Below, one piece after another: positions 1-9,384 of a stretch of 36,830 bases of DNA; position 1 is the stretch's first letter, and each line of letters opens with the position of its first letter. A program made the position numbers and the translations under genes. A model generated the notes under the pieces. That model saw only the letters and a program-made list of their open reading frames with translations. It was not told where the DNA came from and made no database searches. This stretch comes from Terriglobia bacterium. Lineage in GTDB: Bacteria; Acidobacteriota; Terriglobia; Bryobacterales; Bryobacteraceae. Where the stretch lies: assembly GCA_003175985.1 (NCBI GenBank), contig PSRJ01000145.1, positions 1-36,830 on the forward strand. Reading direction: 5' to 3'.

Positions 1-1
1 C

Positions 2-322
2 GTGTTCCGTCCCAGGCATATGTCTCCCGAAGAGCTGGAGGAAGGTTACGCATGGATCTATCGCCGCCTCTTCTCGCATGCCTCGATCTGGCGGCGGCGG
101 CCGGAAGATTGGCGGGCGGTCGCGCCCTATCTGGCAATGTCCTATCTGTATAAGCGCTCCAACCGCTTCTGGCATCTGCTCATCAAGCATCACCTGGTGC
201 ATGCGGCCTGGCGGCCCCTGGTGGAGCTGACGAGAGTCCGCCACGTGCGCTTTCGCAGGAGACTCGCGGCGCAGCCATCGGCGCGTGCGCATGCGGCCAG
301 CGTCGTGTCCGCCGGTGTTTGA
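2..322 (+). CDS. C-terminal end of a probable B12-binding/radical SAM protein (5' partial)
   Basis: An open frame enters from the left edge and stops with TGA at 320-322, so only about 106 C-terminal residues are visible. The segment FRPRHMSPEELEEGY, followed by an aromatic/Arg-rich helix, resembles the C-terminal region of cobalamin-binding radical SAM proteins (DUF4070-like tails). The radical SAM CxxxCxxC motif would lie outside the window and cannot be checked. The last 35 or so residues are Arg/Ala-rich and poorly structured. The next gene starts only 13-28 bases after the stop, but belongs to an unrelated family. The family call rests on recognising the tail only; an unrelated protein is possible. 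Confidence 0.5.
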   Translation: MFRPRHMSPEELEEGYAWIYRRLFSHASIWRRRPEDWRAVAPYLAMSYLYKRSNRFWHLLIKHHLVHAAWRPLVELTRVRHVRFRRRLAAQPSARAHAASVVSAGV

Positions 323-335
323 CCGCTCGAATATA

Positions 336-1541
336 ATGACTGAGAACTCGATGCCTTATCGCCGCACTGCGCCTCTCATTTTCTGCTTCGCGATTTGTTT
401 GCTGGGTTGGACCAGTGCTCCCCTGGCCGCCCAGAATGTCGCGATCGTAAACGCCCGAATCATCACCGGCAACGGCACGGTGATCAACCCGGGTACGCTC
501 AGCATCCGCGGAGGAAGAATCGCTTCCGTATCTCCAGGCGCTGCGAATACTCAAGGACTCCAGACCCTGGATGCCAAGGGGATGACTGCCATCGCAGGGT
601 TTATCGATGGCCACCGGCACATCAACACGGGCCCCAACGAGAAGGTGCAGATGCAACAGCTTCTCGATGCGGGATATACCACGATCCTTTCCGGAGGCGG
701 CCCCGCGGAAGGCAACCTGACGCTGCGCGACCACATTGAGAAGGGCGTCATTAACGGGCCGCGCATCATTCCATCCGGGTCGGTACGGCTGAACGGCACG
801 CCGGAACAGGCGCGCGCCGAGGTGCGAAAGATGGCCGAATTGGGGATCAAGTTCACCGGCGAGATCGCTCTCACACCCAGGCCCGGACCTTCCGCGAAAG
901 AGCTGGAAACGCTCAAGGCCATCCTCGACGAAGCGAAAAAGGCGGGAGTGTTAGTCCAGGTGCATGCGGTGAGCCCGCCCGCGATGATGGCCGCGGTGGA
1001 TGCGGGAGTGCCGCTCCTCGTGCACACGCCTCATTTCGGATGGCTGAGCTTTGAAGATGCTAAGAAAGTCGCCGCGGCGGGTATCAAGCAGTTGTCCACC
1101 ATCGGATTCGGAGTGCCGGTTTTCGGCGTCTTCGCCGATGACAACAAGCCCAGGTTTCGCGATGGGAAATCCTGGCCCGAGTCCATCCTCGATGGCGAGG
1201 GCCGTGGGCAGGAGGCTGGATACAAGGCCGTAAATGCGCGTACCTCGTGGGACGCCGGCGTCATCTACGGCTACGGCACCGACACGAACTACGAGCCCAA
1301 GGCCGGGCTGGAGCATGAGCTGAAGAGCTTGAACCTGATGTTTTCGATGCAGGACATTATCAAGCTGATGGGACCGAACAGCGCCGCTTACATCCAGATG
1401 AGCGATCAGCTCGGAACCCTGGAGCCGGGTAAGCTCGCCGACCTTATCCTCCTGGATGGCAATCCGCTGGAGGGTTATTGGAACCTGCTGAACACCAAAG
1501 TGGTACTCAAAGGCGGCGTGATCGTGGTCGATAAGCGCTAG
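336..1541 (+). CDS. Secreted metal-dependent amidohydrolase (imidazolonepropionase-like)
   Basis: About 400 residues. The frame is open from 285, but a start at ATG 336 or ATG 351 puts a clean signal peptide at the N-terminus (Arg-Arg, then a hydrophobic stretch ending LAAQ), so the product is probably exported. The amidohydrolase barrel shows the first metal site H93-R-H95 (numbered from 336) after the usual AGFIDGH strand, later His residues in VHAVSPP and VHTPH, and an Asp in GTDTN. The C-terminal GTLEPGKLADLILLDGNPL segment is the typical closing beta-sandwich strand of the superfamily. Such enzymes hydrolyse cyclic amides, dipeptides or related C-N bonds; the substrate cannot be read. 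A TATAAT hexamer lies at 332-337 without a good -35 box. The gene converges on the aminotransferase with a three-base gap. Confidence 0.8.
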   Translation: MTENSMPYRRTAPLIFCFAICLLGWTSAPLAAQNVAIVNARIITGNGTVINPGTLSIRGGRIASVSPGAANTQGLQTLDAKGMTAIAGFIDGHRHINTGPNEKVQMQQLLDAGYTTILSGGGPAEGNLTLRDHIEKGVINGPRIIPSGSVRLNGTPEQARAEVRKMAELGIKFTGEIALTPRPGPSAKELETLKAILDEAKKAGVLVQVHAVSPPAMMAAVDAGVPLLVHTPHFGWLSFEDAKKVAAAGIKQLSTIGFGVPVFGVFADDNKPRFRDGKSWPESILDGEGRGQEAGYKAVNARTSWDAGVIYGYGTDTNYEPKAGLEHELKSLNLMFSMQDIIKLMGPNSAAYIQMSDQLGTLEPGKLADLILLDGNPLEGYWNLLNTKVVLKGGVIVVDKR

Positions 1542-1544
1542 GAG

Positions 1545-2891
1545 CTACGATACCGTCCCAAGAGCTTCTTCAAGAATGGACATCCCTTCCTCGATCTGTG
1601 CATCGGTGGCGACGAGGGGAGCCAGGAAGCGAATCACATTTCCGAAGATACCGGCTGACAGGATCAGCAAGCCGCGCTGATGGCAGGCCGCGAGCACTCG
1701 TTTCGTCTCCTCCGCTGCGGGCTTCTTACTATCGCGATCGCACACCAGTTCGATCGCGCGCATGGCGCCAAGGCCGCGAATATCGCCGATCACCGGAAAA
1801 CGTTTGCGCCAATTGCCGGTGATGGACTCGAACAACCGGCCGATTTCCTCGGCTCGTTTGTTTAATTGCAGCCTTTCCATCCTCTGCAGAGTTGCAATAC
1901 CAGCCGCACAAGCCAGCGGATTCCCTCCGAATGTCCCGCCCAATCCTCCGGGCTCGGGTGTATCCATGATCTCCGCCCGCCCTGTGACTGCGGCCAGAGG
2001 CAAGCCCCCGGCAATCGATTTGCCGGTGAGAATGATGTCAGGGGTAATTCCGAGGCGTTCGCTCGCATAGGCACTGCCGGTGCGAAACATGCCGCTTTGG
2101 ATTTCATCGGCGATGACGAGCACACCATTGTTGCGGCAGGTCTGTTCAATTTTGCGGAACCACTCCGGCGGCGGCACAACGAAACCACCCTCACCCAGAA
2201 TCGGCTCGAAAATCACCGCCGCCACGGCGTTGGCTTCCACCTTTCGTATGAACGCCATTTCGAGTTGATCGGCGCATTTGGCTCCGCAAGCCGGCCAGGT
2301 CAAGTCCACCGGACAGCGATAACAGTACGCGAACGGAATCCGATACACTTCAGGAGCGAACGGACCGAAACCGGTCTTATAGGGGTGCGATTTCCCGGTG
2401 AGACTCAGGGCCAGTTGCGTGCGTCCGTGGAATGCGTCGTCGAATGCGATCACGGCCTGACGCCGGGTATAGCTGCGCGCGATCTTCACGGCATTCTCCA
2501 CTGCCTCGGCGCCGCTATTGACGAAGAATGTCTTTTTCGGAAACGTTCCGGGAGTCAGTGCATTCAGCATCCCGGCGAGCTGAAGATAGCCTTCGTACGG
2601 CGTCACCATGAAGCAGGTATGCAGGAAATGCGCGGCCTGATCCTGAACCGCGGCGACGACTTCAGGCGGCGTGTGTCCCGCGTTCAGGCAGGCGATGCCT
2701 CCCACGAAGTCGAGAAACCGGTTGCCGTCGACATCTTCCAGAGTGGCGCCCGAGCCCTGGCGGATGTAGACCGGGAGCACGTTGCTGACTCCGCGCGGGA
2801 CGTTCTCCTCCCGCTGTTTCTGCAAAGCAAGCGAGCGCGGTCCGGGCACTGCCGTAACCAGACGGACAGACGACTGGGCCGCGACATTCAT
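1545..2891 (-). CDS. gabT: Class III aminotransferase, probable 4-aminobutyrate (GABA) aminotransferase
   Basis: 448 residues, the usual size for PLP-dependent class III transaminases. Visible hallmarks are the NSGAEAVENAVKIAR phosphate-binding segment, AFHGRT, the acidic FEP and ADEIQSG motifs (PLP-ring Asp), and the Schiff-base lysine K291 in LTGKSIAGGLPL. A four-cysteine insert (YCYRCP ... CGAKC) is shared with a subgroup annotated as GABA transaminase and may hold a metal or a disulfide. No signal peptide, so cytoplasmic. In this setting it could take GABA derived from 4-aminobutanal, a product of polyamine cleavage, to succinate semialdehyde; that link is inference. Other omega-amino acids or ornithine-like substrates are possible. 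It is transcribed divergently from the molybdenum hydroxylase genes across a 170-base gap. Confidence 0.8.
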   Translation of the reverse strand: MNVAAQSSVRLVTAVPGPRSLALQKQREENVPRGVSNVLPVYIRQGSGATLEDVDGNRFLDFVGGIACLNAGHTPPEVVAAVQDQAAHFLHTCFMVTPYEGYLQLAGMLNALTPGTFPKKTFFVNSGAEAVENAVKIARSYTRRQAVIAFDDAFHGRTQLALSLTGKSHPYKTGFGPFAPEVYRIPFAYCYRCPVDLTWPACGAKCADQLEMAFIRKVEANAVAAVIFEPILGEGGFVVPPPEWFRKIEQTCRNNGVLVIADEIQSGMFRTGSAYASERLGITPDIILTGKSIAGGLPLAAVTGRAEIMDTPEPGGLGGTFGGNPLACAAGIATLQRMERLQLNKRAEEIGRLFESITGNWRKRFPVIGDIRGLGAMRAIELVCDRDSKKPAAEETKRVLAACHQRGLLILSAGIFGNVIRFLAPLVATDAQIEEGMSILEEALGTVS

Positions 2892-3002
2892 AGGTCGATC
2901 ACTGAACCGGAACTCCGCCGCTGATTTGCAACGAGTGCCAATTGTAACGGCTTTCTGTAAGTTTGCATAATTGAGCGAATGTCGTCAACCAGTCTACCGG
3001 AA

Positions 3003-3031
3003 TTGTGCAATGTTGGTTCAGCGTTTAAAAT
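3003..3031 (+). promoter_or_regulatory. Sigma70-like promoter for the molybdenum hydroxylase operon
   Basis: TTGTGC at 3003-3008 and TAAAAT at 3026-3031 are separated by exactly 17 bases. Transcription would start near 3038, leaving a short leader with GAGGAG just upstream of the ATG at 3062. Assigned by eye in the divergent spacer. Confidence 0.45.
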
Positions 3032-3061
3032 GGAGTTCACGTTCGGCGGAAGCGAGGAGCG

Positions 3062-3517
3062 ATGATTCGATTAACCGTGAATGGTGTGATGAAGCAGTAT
3101 GACGGAGATCCCGCCATGCCGCTGCTGTGGTATTTGCGCGACCTGCTGGAATTGACAGGCACCAAGTTCGGTTGCGGGGCGGGTTTGTGCGGCGCTTGTA
3201 CCGTTCATTTGGATGGCAAGGCAATTCGGAGCTGCCAGACAGCCATGAGCGGAGCGGCCGGCAAACGTGTCACCACCATTGAAGGATTGAGTGTTGGCGG
3301 CGATCATCCGTTGCAGAACTCCTGGAGAACGGTCAACGTACCGCAGTGCGGGTATTGCCAGAGCGGCCAGATCATGCAGGCGGCCGCATTGCTTGCCGAG
3401 AAACCGAAGCCCACGGATCGCGAGATCGAGGGAGCCATGCAGGGCAATATCTGCCGGTGCGGAACGTACGAGCGCATCCGGCAGGCAATCAAATTGGTCG
3501 CGGGGGTGAAAGCATGA
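3062..3517 (+). CDS. [2Fe-2S] small subunit of a xanthine oxidase-family molybdenum hydroxylase (IorA-like)
   Basis: 151 residues, standard for the stand-alone iron-sulfur subunit. The N-terminal plant-ferredoxin-type cluster ligands are C38, C43, C46 and C58. The C-terminal four-helix domain carries the second cluster with C96, C99, C131 and C133 (QCGYCQSGQ and ICRCGTY). It passes electrons from the molybdenum centre of the next gene product towards an external acceptor. No FAD subunit is present, as in isoquinoline 1-oxidoreductase-type two-subunit enzymes, which donate to cytochromes or quinones instead of NAD. The stop overlaps the start of the large subunit (ATGA), so the two are translationally coupled. 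No signal peptide; it is expected to be carried across the membrane with its Tat-targeted partner. Confidence 0.93.
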   Translation: MIRLTVNGVMKQYDGDPAMPLLWYLRDLLELTGTKFGCGAGLCGACTVHLDGKAIRSCQTAMSGAAGKRVTTIEGLSVGGDHPLQNSWRTVNVPQCGYCQSGQIMQAAALLAEKPKPTDREIEGAMQGNICRCGTYERIRQAIKLVAGVKA

Positions 3518-5745
3518 AGAGCAAGACTGTCAGCCTGGTGCGGCGCCGCGATTTCCTCGGAGGAGTTTTTTCCGCCGGCGCGCTGGTCCTGTGCGCGCGA
3601 GTGGTCGATAGTGCGGCTGCCGCCGCTGCAACGAATGAAGGCGCAACATGGCAGCCGAGCGTCTATTTGGGGCTGGAGCCCGATGGGCGGGTCATCATCG
3701 TTGCCCACCGCTCGGAAATGGGTACGGGTATCCGCACTGCTTTGCCTATGGTTGTGGCCGATGAATTAGACGCCGATTGGAAGCGCGTCACCATCCAACA
3801 GGCCATCGGCGATAAGAAATACGGCGACCAAAACACGGACGGCTCCGAATCGATCCGCAGATTCTACGAACCGATGCGAGTGGCGGGCGCGACCGCGAGA
3901 ACCATGCTGGAGGGAGCCGCAGCGGCGAAATGGAGCGTGCCGGCCGCGGAATGCCAGGCCAAGAACCATGAGGTCATACATGCCAAAACGAATCGCAGAG
4001 TGGGCTATGGCGACCTGGTGCCGCTGGCGGCGAAACAGCTCGTTCCTGCCAAGGAGAGCTTGCGCTTCAAGTCTCCGGCGGAATACCGCTACGTGGGCAA
4101 GAACGTTCCGATCACCGATATTGACGGCATCGTCACCGGCCGCGCGGGATTCGGGATGGATGCGCGCGTCCCTGGGATGGTTTATGCCTCAATCGAACGT
4201 CCGCCCGTGTTTGGCGGAAAGCTCAAAACGTGCGATGATTCCGAAGCCCGCAAGGTCACGGGCGTCTCGCAGATAGTCACCGTCCCGCCGTTTAAGCCGC
4301 CCCACGGTTTTCAGCCGGTGGGCGGTGTGGCCGTTATCGCCAACAACACCTGGGCGGCAATGGAAGGCCGCAAGAAGCTCAAGGTAAGTTGGGAGACCGG
4401 CAATAATGCCGGCTACGATTCCGCCGCATACAAGAAGGTGCTGCAGGAAACCGCCCGGCAGGCGTCCAAGGTTTCGCGAAACGAGGGCGATGTCGACGCG
4501 GCCTTCCGGAACGCAGCCAAAGTGCACGAAGCCGAATACTACGTTCCTCATCTTGCACACGCGTCCATGGAGCCGCCGGTAGCGGTGGCGGAATTCAAAG
4601 ACGGCAAAGTGACCGCGTGGGCGCCAACGCAGAACCCGCAAGCCGTGCAGGATACGGTGGCACAGGCCGTGGGGATCAAGCCACAGGACGTCACCTGCCA
4701 TGTGACCCTGTTGGGCGGCGGGTTTGGACGGAAATCCAAACCGGACTACGTGGCGGAAGCGGCCATTCTCTCGAAACAGGTGAATCGGCCGGTGAAAGTG
4801 GTATGGAGCCGCGAGGACGACATTCGCTTCGATTTCTACCATGCGGTCGCCGCTATGTATCTGAAGGCCGCGACCGACCAAAAGGGACGCCCGACAGCCT
4901 GGCTCCAGCGAAGCGTTTTTCCTCCGATCGGGTCGATCGGGGATGTGTCCGCCCGTTATGGGACCTTTGAATTGCAAATGGGCTGGATCGACTTCCCGTA
5001 TGACGTGGCCAATTTTCGCGCCGAGTGCGGACCGGCCGAAGCCAAGGTTCGCATCGGCTGGCTGCGTTCGGTTGCCAATATTCCACATGCATTCGGCGTG
5101 CAGTCTTTTATCGATGAATTAGCGGCAGCAGCCGGGCGCGATCGTGTCGAGTATCTGCTCGATATTTTAGGGAAGGCCCGCCAGATCGATTTGCGGCCGC
5201 CGGCCGGGCGCAACGGCCCCGATCCCTATGTTTTCGACGTGGGCCGCCTGCGGCGCGTTCTGGAAATTGCCGCCGAGCGGTCTGGGTGGGCAAAGAAGAA
5301 GCCGGGCAATGGCCGCGCGCTGGGCATCGCGATACATCGCAGTTTCTTCAGCTATGCGGCCAGTGTTGTAGAAGTGGAAGTGGCGGATGGCAAGGTTCGC
5401 ATCCCCCGTGTGGATATGGTTCTGGACGCCGGCAAGGTCATCCATCCCGAGCGCGTTCGGGCGCAACTGGAAGGCGCGGCGGTATTCGGTACCAGCCTTG
5501 CGCTGATGGGCGAGATCACGGCGGCGAACGGCCAGATTGCCCAGGCGAATTTTCACAACTATCCCGTGGCCCGCATGACCGAAGCGCCTGTGGAGACCCA
5601 TGTCCACATCGTGCCGAGTGACGCCCCGCCGGCGGGTGTGGGTGAACCCGGCGTGCCGCCCATCGCGCCGGCCATTTGCAATGCGATTTTCGCGGCCACC
5701 GGCAAGCGGATTCGGGAACTTCCGGTAAAGCGCCAGCTCGCTTAA
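3514..5745 (+). CDS. Tat-exported molybdopterin subunit of a xanthine oxidase-family hydroxylase (IorB-like)
   Basis: 743 residues from the ATG at 3514; the frame is open further upstream, but this start overlaps the small subunit stop and gives a Tat signal (RRRDFLGG at about residues 10-17). The molybdopterin-cytosine-dinucleotide subunit motifs are visible: LLGGGFGRK near residue 400, and [12 protein letters not shown] near the C-terminus with the presumed catalytic base E711. The family hydroxylates N-heterocycles or oxidises aldehydes with water as oxygen source; isoquinoline 1-oxidoreductase and periplasmic aldehyde oxidases are the closest types. Together with the small subunit it would act in the periplasm. 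Oxidising aldehydes released by the amine dehydrogenases nearby is attractive but is inference. No molybdenum-cofactor maturation gene lies beside it. Confidence 0.88.
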   Translation: MKSKTVSLVRRRDFLGGVFSAGALVLCARVVDSAAAAAATNEGATWQPSVYLGLEPDGRVIIVAHRSEMGTGIRTALPMVVADELDADWKRVTIQQAIGDKKYGDQNTDGSESIRRFYEPMRVAGATARTMLEGAAAAKWSVPAAECQAKNHEVIHAKTNRRVGYGDLVPLAAKQLVPAKESLRFKSPAEYRYVGKNVPITDIDGIVTGRAGFGMDARVPGMVYASIERPPVFGGKLKTCDDSEARKVTGVSQIVTVPPFKPPHGFQPVGGVAVIANNTWAAMEGRKKLKVSWETGNNAGYDSAAYKKVLQETARQASKVSRNEGDVDAAFRNAAKVHEAEYYVPHLAHASMEPPVAVAEFKDGKVTAWAPTQNPQAVQDTVAQAVGIKPQDVTCHVTLLGGGFGRKSKPDYVAEAAILSKQVNRPVKVVWSREDDIRFDFYHAVAAMYLKAATDQKGRPTAWLQRSVFPPIGSIGDVSARYGTFELQMGWIDFPYDVANFRAECGPAEAKVRIGWLRSVANIPHAFGVQSFIDELAAAAGRDRVEYLLDILGKARQIDLRPPAGRNGPDPYVFDVGRLRRVLEIAAERSGWAKKKPGNGRALGIAIHRSFFSYAASVVEVEVADGKVRIPRVDMVLDAGKVIHPERVRAQLEGAAVFGTSLALMGEITAANGQIAQANFHNYPVARMTEAPVETHVHIVPSDAPPAGVGEPGVPPIAPAICNAIFAATGKRIRELPVKRQLA

Positions 5746-5854
5746 CACGCATTTACCCTGGAGACCAGTGCGTTCCTGGCTCCGCGCCAGCCGCGACATT
5801 CAAATTCTCAATAGCGCGAATAAAGCGTTTTTGCTCCCCGCTTTGACGTTTTGC

Positions 5855-5883
5855 TTGACAACCGGCCCGAGTTAGGCAATGCT
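5855..5883 (+). promoter_or_regulatory. Promoter with CAAC-N8-GTT dyad upstream of TonB receptor 1
   Basis: TTGACA at 5855-5860, then 17 bases, then a weak -10 AATGCT at 5878-5883. The spacer edge reads CAAC, 8 bases, GTTA. That is the same geometry as the perfect palindrome in the promoter of TonB receptor 3, suggesting a shared regulator. The -10 box is poor, so confidence is limited. Confidence 0.4.
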
Positions 5884-5928
5884 GCTAACATTACAGAATT
5901 TAAGTAGGGTTCTTGGGGGTGCAAAACG

Positions 5929-8900
5929 ATGGTCCGCCTTCAACCGATTCCGGCCCTGCTGTTGCTGGGTGTGGCATTCTCTATTCACGCACCCGGTCAG
6001 ACCGCGAGCGGCACGATTTCAGGGCGCGTGACGGACAGTGCGGGCGCCGTGATCGTGGGGGCCAGCATCGAACTCACCAGCGTCGAGCGTGGAACCACGT
6101 CCAACATTGTCACCAACGAAGCAGGCATCTACGTGTTTCCAAGCGTGCTTCCGGGACGCTATCGGATGGCGGCGCGAAATCAAGGCTTCAAACAAGCCGA
6201 AGTGAAAAACCTTCCCGTGGAAGTCGGCAGCCGGCTGGAGCAGAATTTCCAGCTCGAGGTTGGGTCCGTGATCGACTCCGTGGCTGTCGAAGGCGCCGAG
6301 CCGCTGGTGAATACGGTGTCATCGACAGTGAGTTCGGTGGTGCAGGGAGCTCCGATTCAGGATCTGCCTCTGAACGGCCGGGACACTCTTCAGTTGGCGC
6401 TCACGCAGCCCGGCGTCACACCGATGACTATCACCACCACGGGATTTGCGGGCAACGGGTTTTCGATCGCCGGAGGCCGCGCCAATTCGGTCACTTACAT
6501 GCTGGACGGCGGCGTGAATAATTCGGTCGCCACCAGCACCGCCGTGGTGAATCCGAACCCCGATACCATCGGCGAATTCCGAATTCTCACCAACAACTAT
6601 TCCGCTGAGTATGGCCGGAGCAACGGCGGTATTGTCAATGTGGTTACCAAGTCAGGGACCAACGAACTCCACGGCAGCCTCTACGACTATCTGCGGAATA
6701 AGGCTCTCAACGCGAACAACTTCTTCAACCAAGCCAATGCCGGGGCCTACACGGCGCGGCCCACGCTCATTCGCAACCAGTTTGGCGGGACTGTGGGCGG
6801 ACCGGTGACGATACCGAAATTGGTGAACGGAAAGGATCGTCTTTTCTGGTTCTTCGGCTATCAGGGACAGCGTCAGAATTCCACCACGGTGAACCCTCAG
6901 GTAGGGGTCTTCACTCCCGAGCAACTGACGGGCGATTTCTCGCATGCCGTGAAGGGCGGCCCGGATCCGGGCGTTTCGGCATTCCTGCTATCGCACCCGT
7001 ATTTCCAGCCGAACGCGCAGCTTGCGTCGCAGGCGATCATCGATCCGACGAGAATCAATCCCGTGTCCAAAGCGATTCTGGCGAGCGCTCTCATCCCCAC
7101 GAGTCCAACCGGTATTCTGACGCCGAATGGCATCGCTCAGGATAACCGCGATGAGTATCTCGGAAAGCTGGACTATCAGATCAATTCAAGCGAAAGATTT
7201 TCGATCACGCTGGTGCGGAACCATAACCCGGTTCTGAATCCGTTTCCGGGCGGCTCCGGACCCGGGTTTGCTACCCTCAGTGTGGCGGATCAATACTTCG
7301 CCGCCCTGAATTTGACCTCCGTGATTACTCCCGGCCTTCTTAACGAGGCGCACTTCACGGCGCAGCGCTTAGCCACCGGCACCACGGGGTATGCCAACAA
7401 ATTGCCGAGTGCGCCGGCACTCGGATTCCAGATCACGCCCGATCTGAATACCGGTCCACCGATCATTACCTTCGCCGTCCAAGGCTTGACGCTGGGATTT
7501 GCGGGCAGCGTTCCCGGCAAGTATGCCGACACTTCGTACTTCTGGACGGACAACCTCAGTTGGACCAGAGGCAGGCACAATTTGAAGTTCGGGGGCTCGT
7601 TTGCCATTGTGCAAAACAACGGACAATTTGCTTACGAAACCAACGGCACTCTCACGTTTAGCGGCTCCACTTCTTCCGGCGGGATCGGCTCGGGGAGCGA
7701 TCTTGCAGATTTTCTCTTTGGGCTTCCCAATGCATTCACGCAATGGCCGAATGCCTTCAGCTCCGCGCATGGCCATCAGTACACCGCGTTCGCTCAGGAT
7801 GAATGGAAGGTGCGCCCAAACTTCACGCTCACGCTGGGGGTCCGGTACGAATACAATACGCCGAAATTCGATCCCCAGGGACGAAACTACATGATCATTT
7901 CCGGCCATCAGTCGAAGAAGTTCCCCCTGGCTCCACTTGGCCTGAATTTTCCGTGCGATCCCGACGCGCCGTGTCCGGGCGTATACTTTCCCGACAAGAA
8001 CAACTTCGCGCCGCGGTTCGGGTTCGCTTGGGATCCATGGAAGAAGGGGAAGACGAGTATCCGCGGGGGCTTCGGTGTATTTTATGACGTGCTGAATGCC
8101 CAGGATATCCAATGGCAGAATGGCACGGTGCCATTCTACTCGTCTGCCGTGTTAACCTTCACCCGGAGCATGGTTCCCGCGAACGGTCCCTCGACGATCA
8201 TGGCCGACCCCTACGGAAGCGCGGGAGTGGTCAATCCATTTCCCTCGAAGCCTCTTAGCCCGGATCTGAATTTCCAAAAGGCTGGATTCCTGCCCTTTGG
8301 TCCGAATAGCGTTCTGATCGATCCCTATCAGAGGAATCCGTATACATACGGCTGGAATCTCACTGTGCAGCAGGCCCTCGGAGCCGGAGTCGCGTTGCAA
8401 GTCGCGTATGTAGGGAGTTCGTCCCATAAGCAGATTGTCAACGTGGATAGGAACTCCTTCATTGCGGGCACCACTGTCCGCCCATTGAATCTTCAAGCCG
8501 GCTTGCAGTATCCCAATGCCTTCGCCTACATGGGCGTGGACAAATCCCTAGGCAGCTCGAACTACGAGGGGCTCCTGACAAGCGTAACCAAACGCGTGGG
8601 CGGCTCGCGCCTGGGCGATGCCTTCTTCACGCTGGCCTACACCTATTCCAAGGTTCTGAGCGACCAGGACGCCTATCTCCAGAACATTTCCGCATACAAC
8701 CAGCACCAGTTTTACGCTCCCGCCGCCTATGATGTGCGGCAAAGACTGGTCTTCAGCGGCGGTTGGGAACTTCCGTTCGCCAGTCTCTGGTCGAAAGGCC
8801 CAAAGCGGCTGCTGAGCGGGTGGAGTTTGTATCCGATCTTAAGCACCCAAACTGGTTTCCCCGTGGACTTCAACTCCGGTATCGCCCGAAATCCCGCAGT

Positions 8901-9369
8901 TCCGGGCCCTGGAGGCGATGGCGCTCCGGGGCTGGTTCGGCCATATTGGACCGGCGGCAGCGAACAAACGCTCGATCCGCGCGGCGTGAAAACCTTCACC
9001 GTGAATGGCGTGCAGCGTACGGGACATTTCTTTTTCGATCCGAGCGCATTCTTGATTCCCGCGTGTTATGCGAGCACGGCTGCGCCTGGAACGCCCGGAG
9101 GGTGCCCCGCACCGACCTACGGCAATCTTCAAAGAAACACATTCCGTGGACCCGGATTGACGAATTTCGATCTGTCGCTGGAAAAGAAGACGAATCTGAT
9201 AAAGGAACGGGCTCAATTGCTGTTCCGCGCCGAATTCTTCAATGTGCTCAACCATGCCGAGTTCCTGGCGCCCACGGGACAGGTTTCGGCTCGCTCCGCG
9301 CTGATCGGCCAGGTCACTTCGACCAATCCGCCGCGAATCGGGCAGCTTGCGCTGAAGATCGTCTTTTGA
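5929..9369 (+). CDS. Oar-type TonB-dependent outer-membrane receptor 1
   Basis: 1146 residues. It has an N-terminal signal peptide (hydrophobic LLLLGVAF, cleavage probably after the PGQ region), a carboxypeptidase-regulatory-like beta-sandwich (about residues 25-110), a plug domain with the acidobacterial DLPLNGRD motif followed by the QPGV segment (about 120-240), and a large beta-barrel ending in a terminal Phe (LKIVF), as outer-membrane proteins do. A GGGGGT ribosome site lies about nine bases before the ATG at 5929. It is the first gene of an operon with the PQQ dehydrogenase, 15 bases downstream. The ligand cannot be read from sequence; Oar-type receptors import diverse oligomers or metal chelates. 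Uptake of the substrate or the cofactor of the downstream enzyme is inference. Confidence 0.93.
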   Translation: MVRLQPIPALLLLGVAFSIHAPGQTASGTISGRVTDSAGAVIVGASIELTSVERGTTSNIVTNEAGIYVFPSVLPGRYRMAARNQGFKQAEVKNLPVEVGSRLEQNFQLEVGSVIDSVAVEGAEPLVNTVSSTVSSVVQGAPIQDLPLNGRDTLQLALTQPGVTPMTITTTGFAGNGFSIAGGRANSVTYMLDGGVNNSVATSTAVVNPNPDTIGEFRILTNNYSAEYGRSNGGIVNVVTKSGTNELHGSLYDYLRNKALNANNFFNQANAGAYTARPTLIRNQFGGTVGGPVTIPKLVNGKDRLFWFFGYQGQRQNSTTVNPQVGVFTPEQLTGDFSHAVKGGPDPGVSAFLLSHPYFQPNAQLASQAIIDPTRINPVSKAILASALIPTSPTGILTPNGIAQDNRDEYLGKLDYQINSSERFSITLVRNHNPVLNPFPGGSGPGFATLSVADQYFAALNLTSVITPGLLNEAHFTAQRLATGTTGYANKLPSAPALGFQITPDLNTGPPIITFAVQGLTLGFAGSVPGKYADTSYFWTDNLSWTRGRHNLKFGGSFAIVQNNGQFAYETNGTLTFSGSTSSGGIGSGSDLADFLFGLPNAFTQWPNAFSSAHGHQYTAFAQDEWKVRPNFTLTLGVRYEYNTPKFDPQGRNYMIISGHQSKKFPLAPLGLNFPCDPDAPCPGVYFPDKNNFAPRFGFAWDPWKKGKTSIRGGFGVFYDVLNAQDIQWQNGTVPFYSSAVLTFTRSMVPANGPSTIMADPYGSAGVVNPFPSKPLSPDLNFQKAGFLPFGPNSVLIDPYQRNPYTYGWNLTVQQALGAGVALQVAYVGSSSHKQIVNVDRNSFIAGTTVRPLNLQAGLQYPNAFAYMGVDKSLGSSNYEGLLTSVTKRVGGSRLGDAFFTLAYTYSKVLSDQDAYLQNISAYNQHQFYAPAAYDVRQRLVFSGGWELPFASLWSKGPKRLLSGWSLYPILSTQTGFPVDFNSGIARNPAVPGPGGDGAPGLVRPYWTGGSEQTLDPRGVKTFTVNGVQRTGHFFFDPSAFLIPACYASTAAPGTPGGCPAPTYGNLQRNTFRGPGLTNFDLSLEKKTNLIKERAQLLFRAEFFNVLNHAEFLAPTGQVSARSALIGQVTSTNPPRIGQLALKIVF

Positions 9370-9384
9370 CGGAGGATAACGCTG

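Noticed and set aside
1866-2924. Long plus-strand open frame (352 codons) opposite the aminotransferase
   Set aside because: It is antisense to a gene with clear PLP motifs, has no recognisable domain, and is Arg/His/Gly-rich as expected for a GC-rich shadow frame.
2922-2970. Two TTTGCA half-sites in the aminotransferase/molybdenum hydroxylase spacer, resembling half of the 20.9 kb palindrome
   Set aside because: Only six bases match and neither forms a dyad, so this is within chance expectation.
5810-5845. Possible intrinsic terminator after the molybdenum hydroxylase operon (GCG ... GCG followed by T-run)
   Set aside because: The stem is only about three base pairs, too weak to call.
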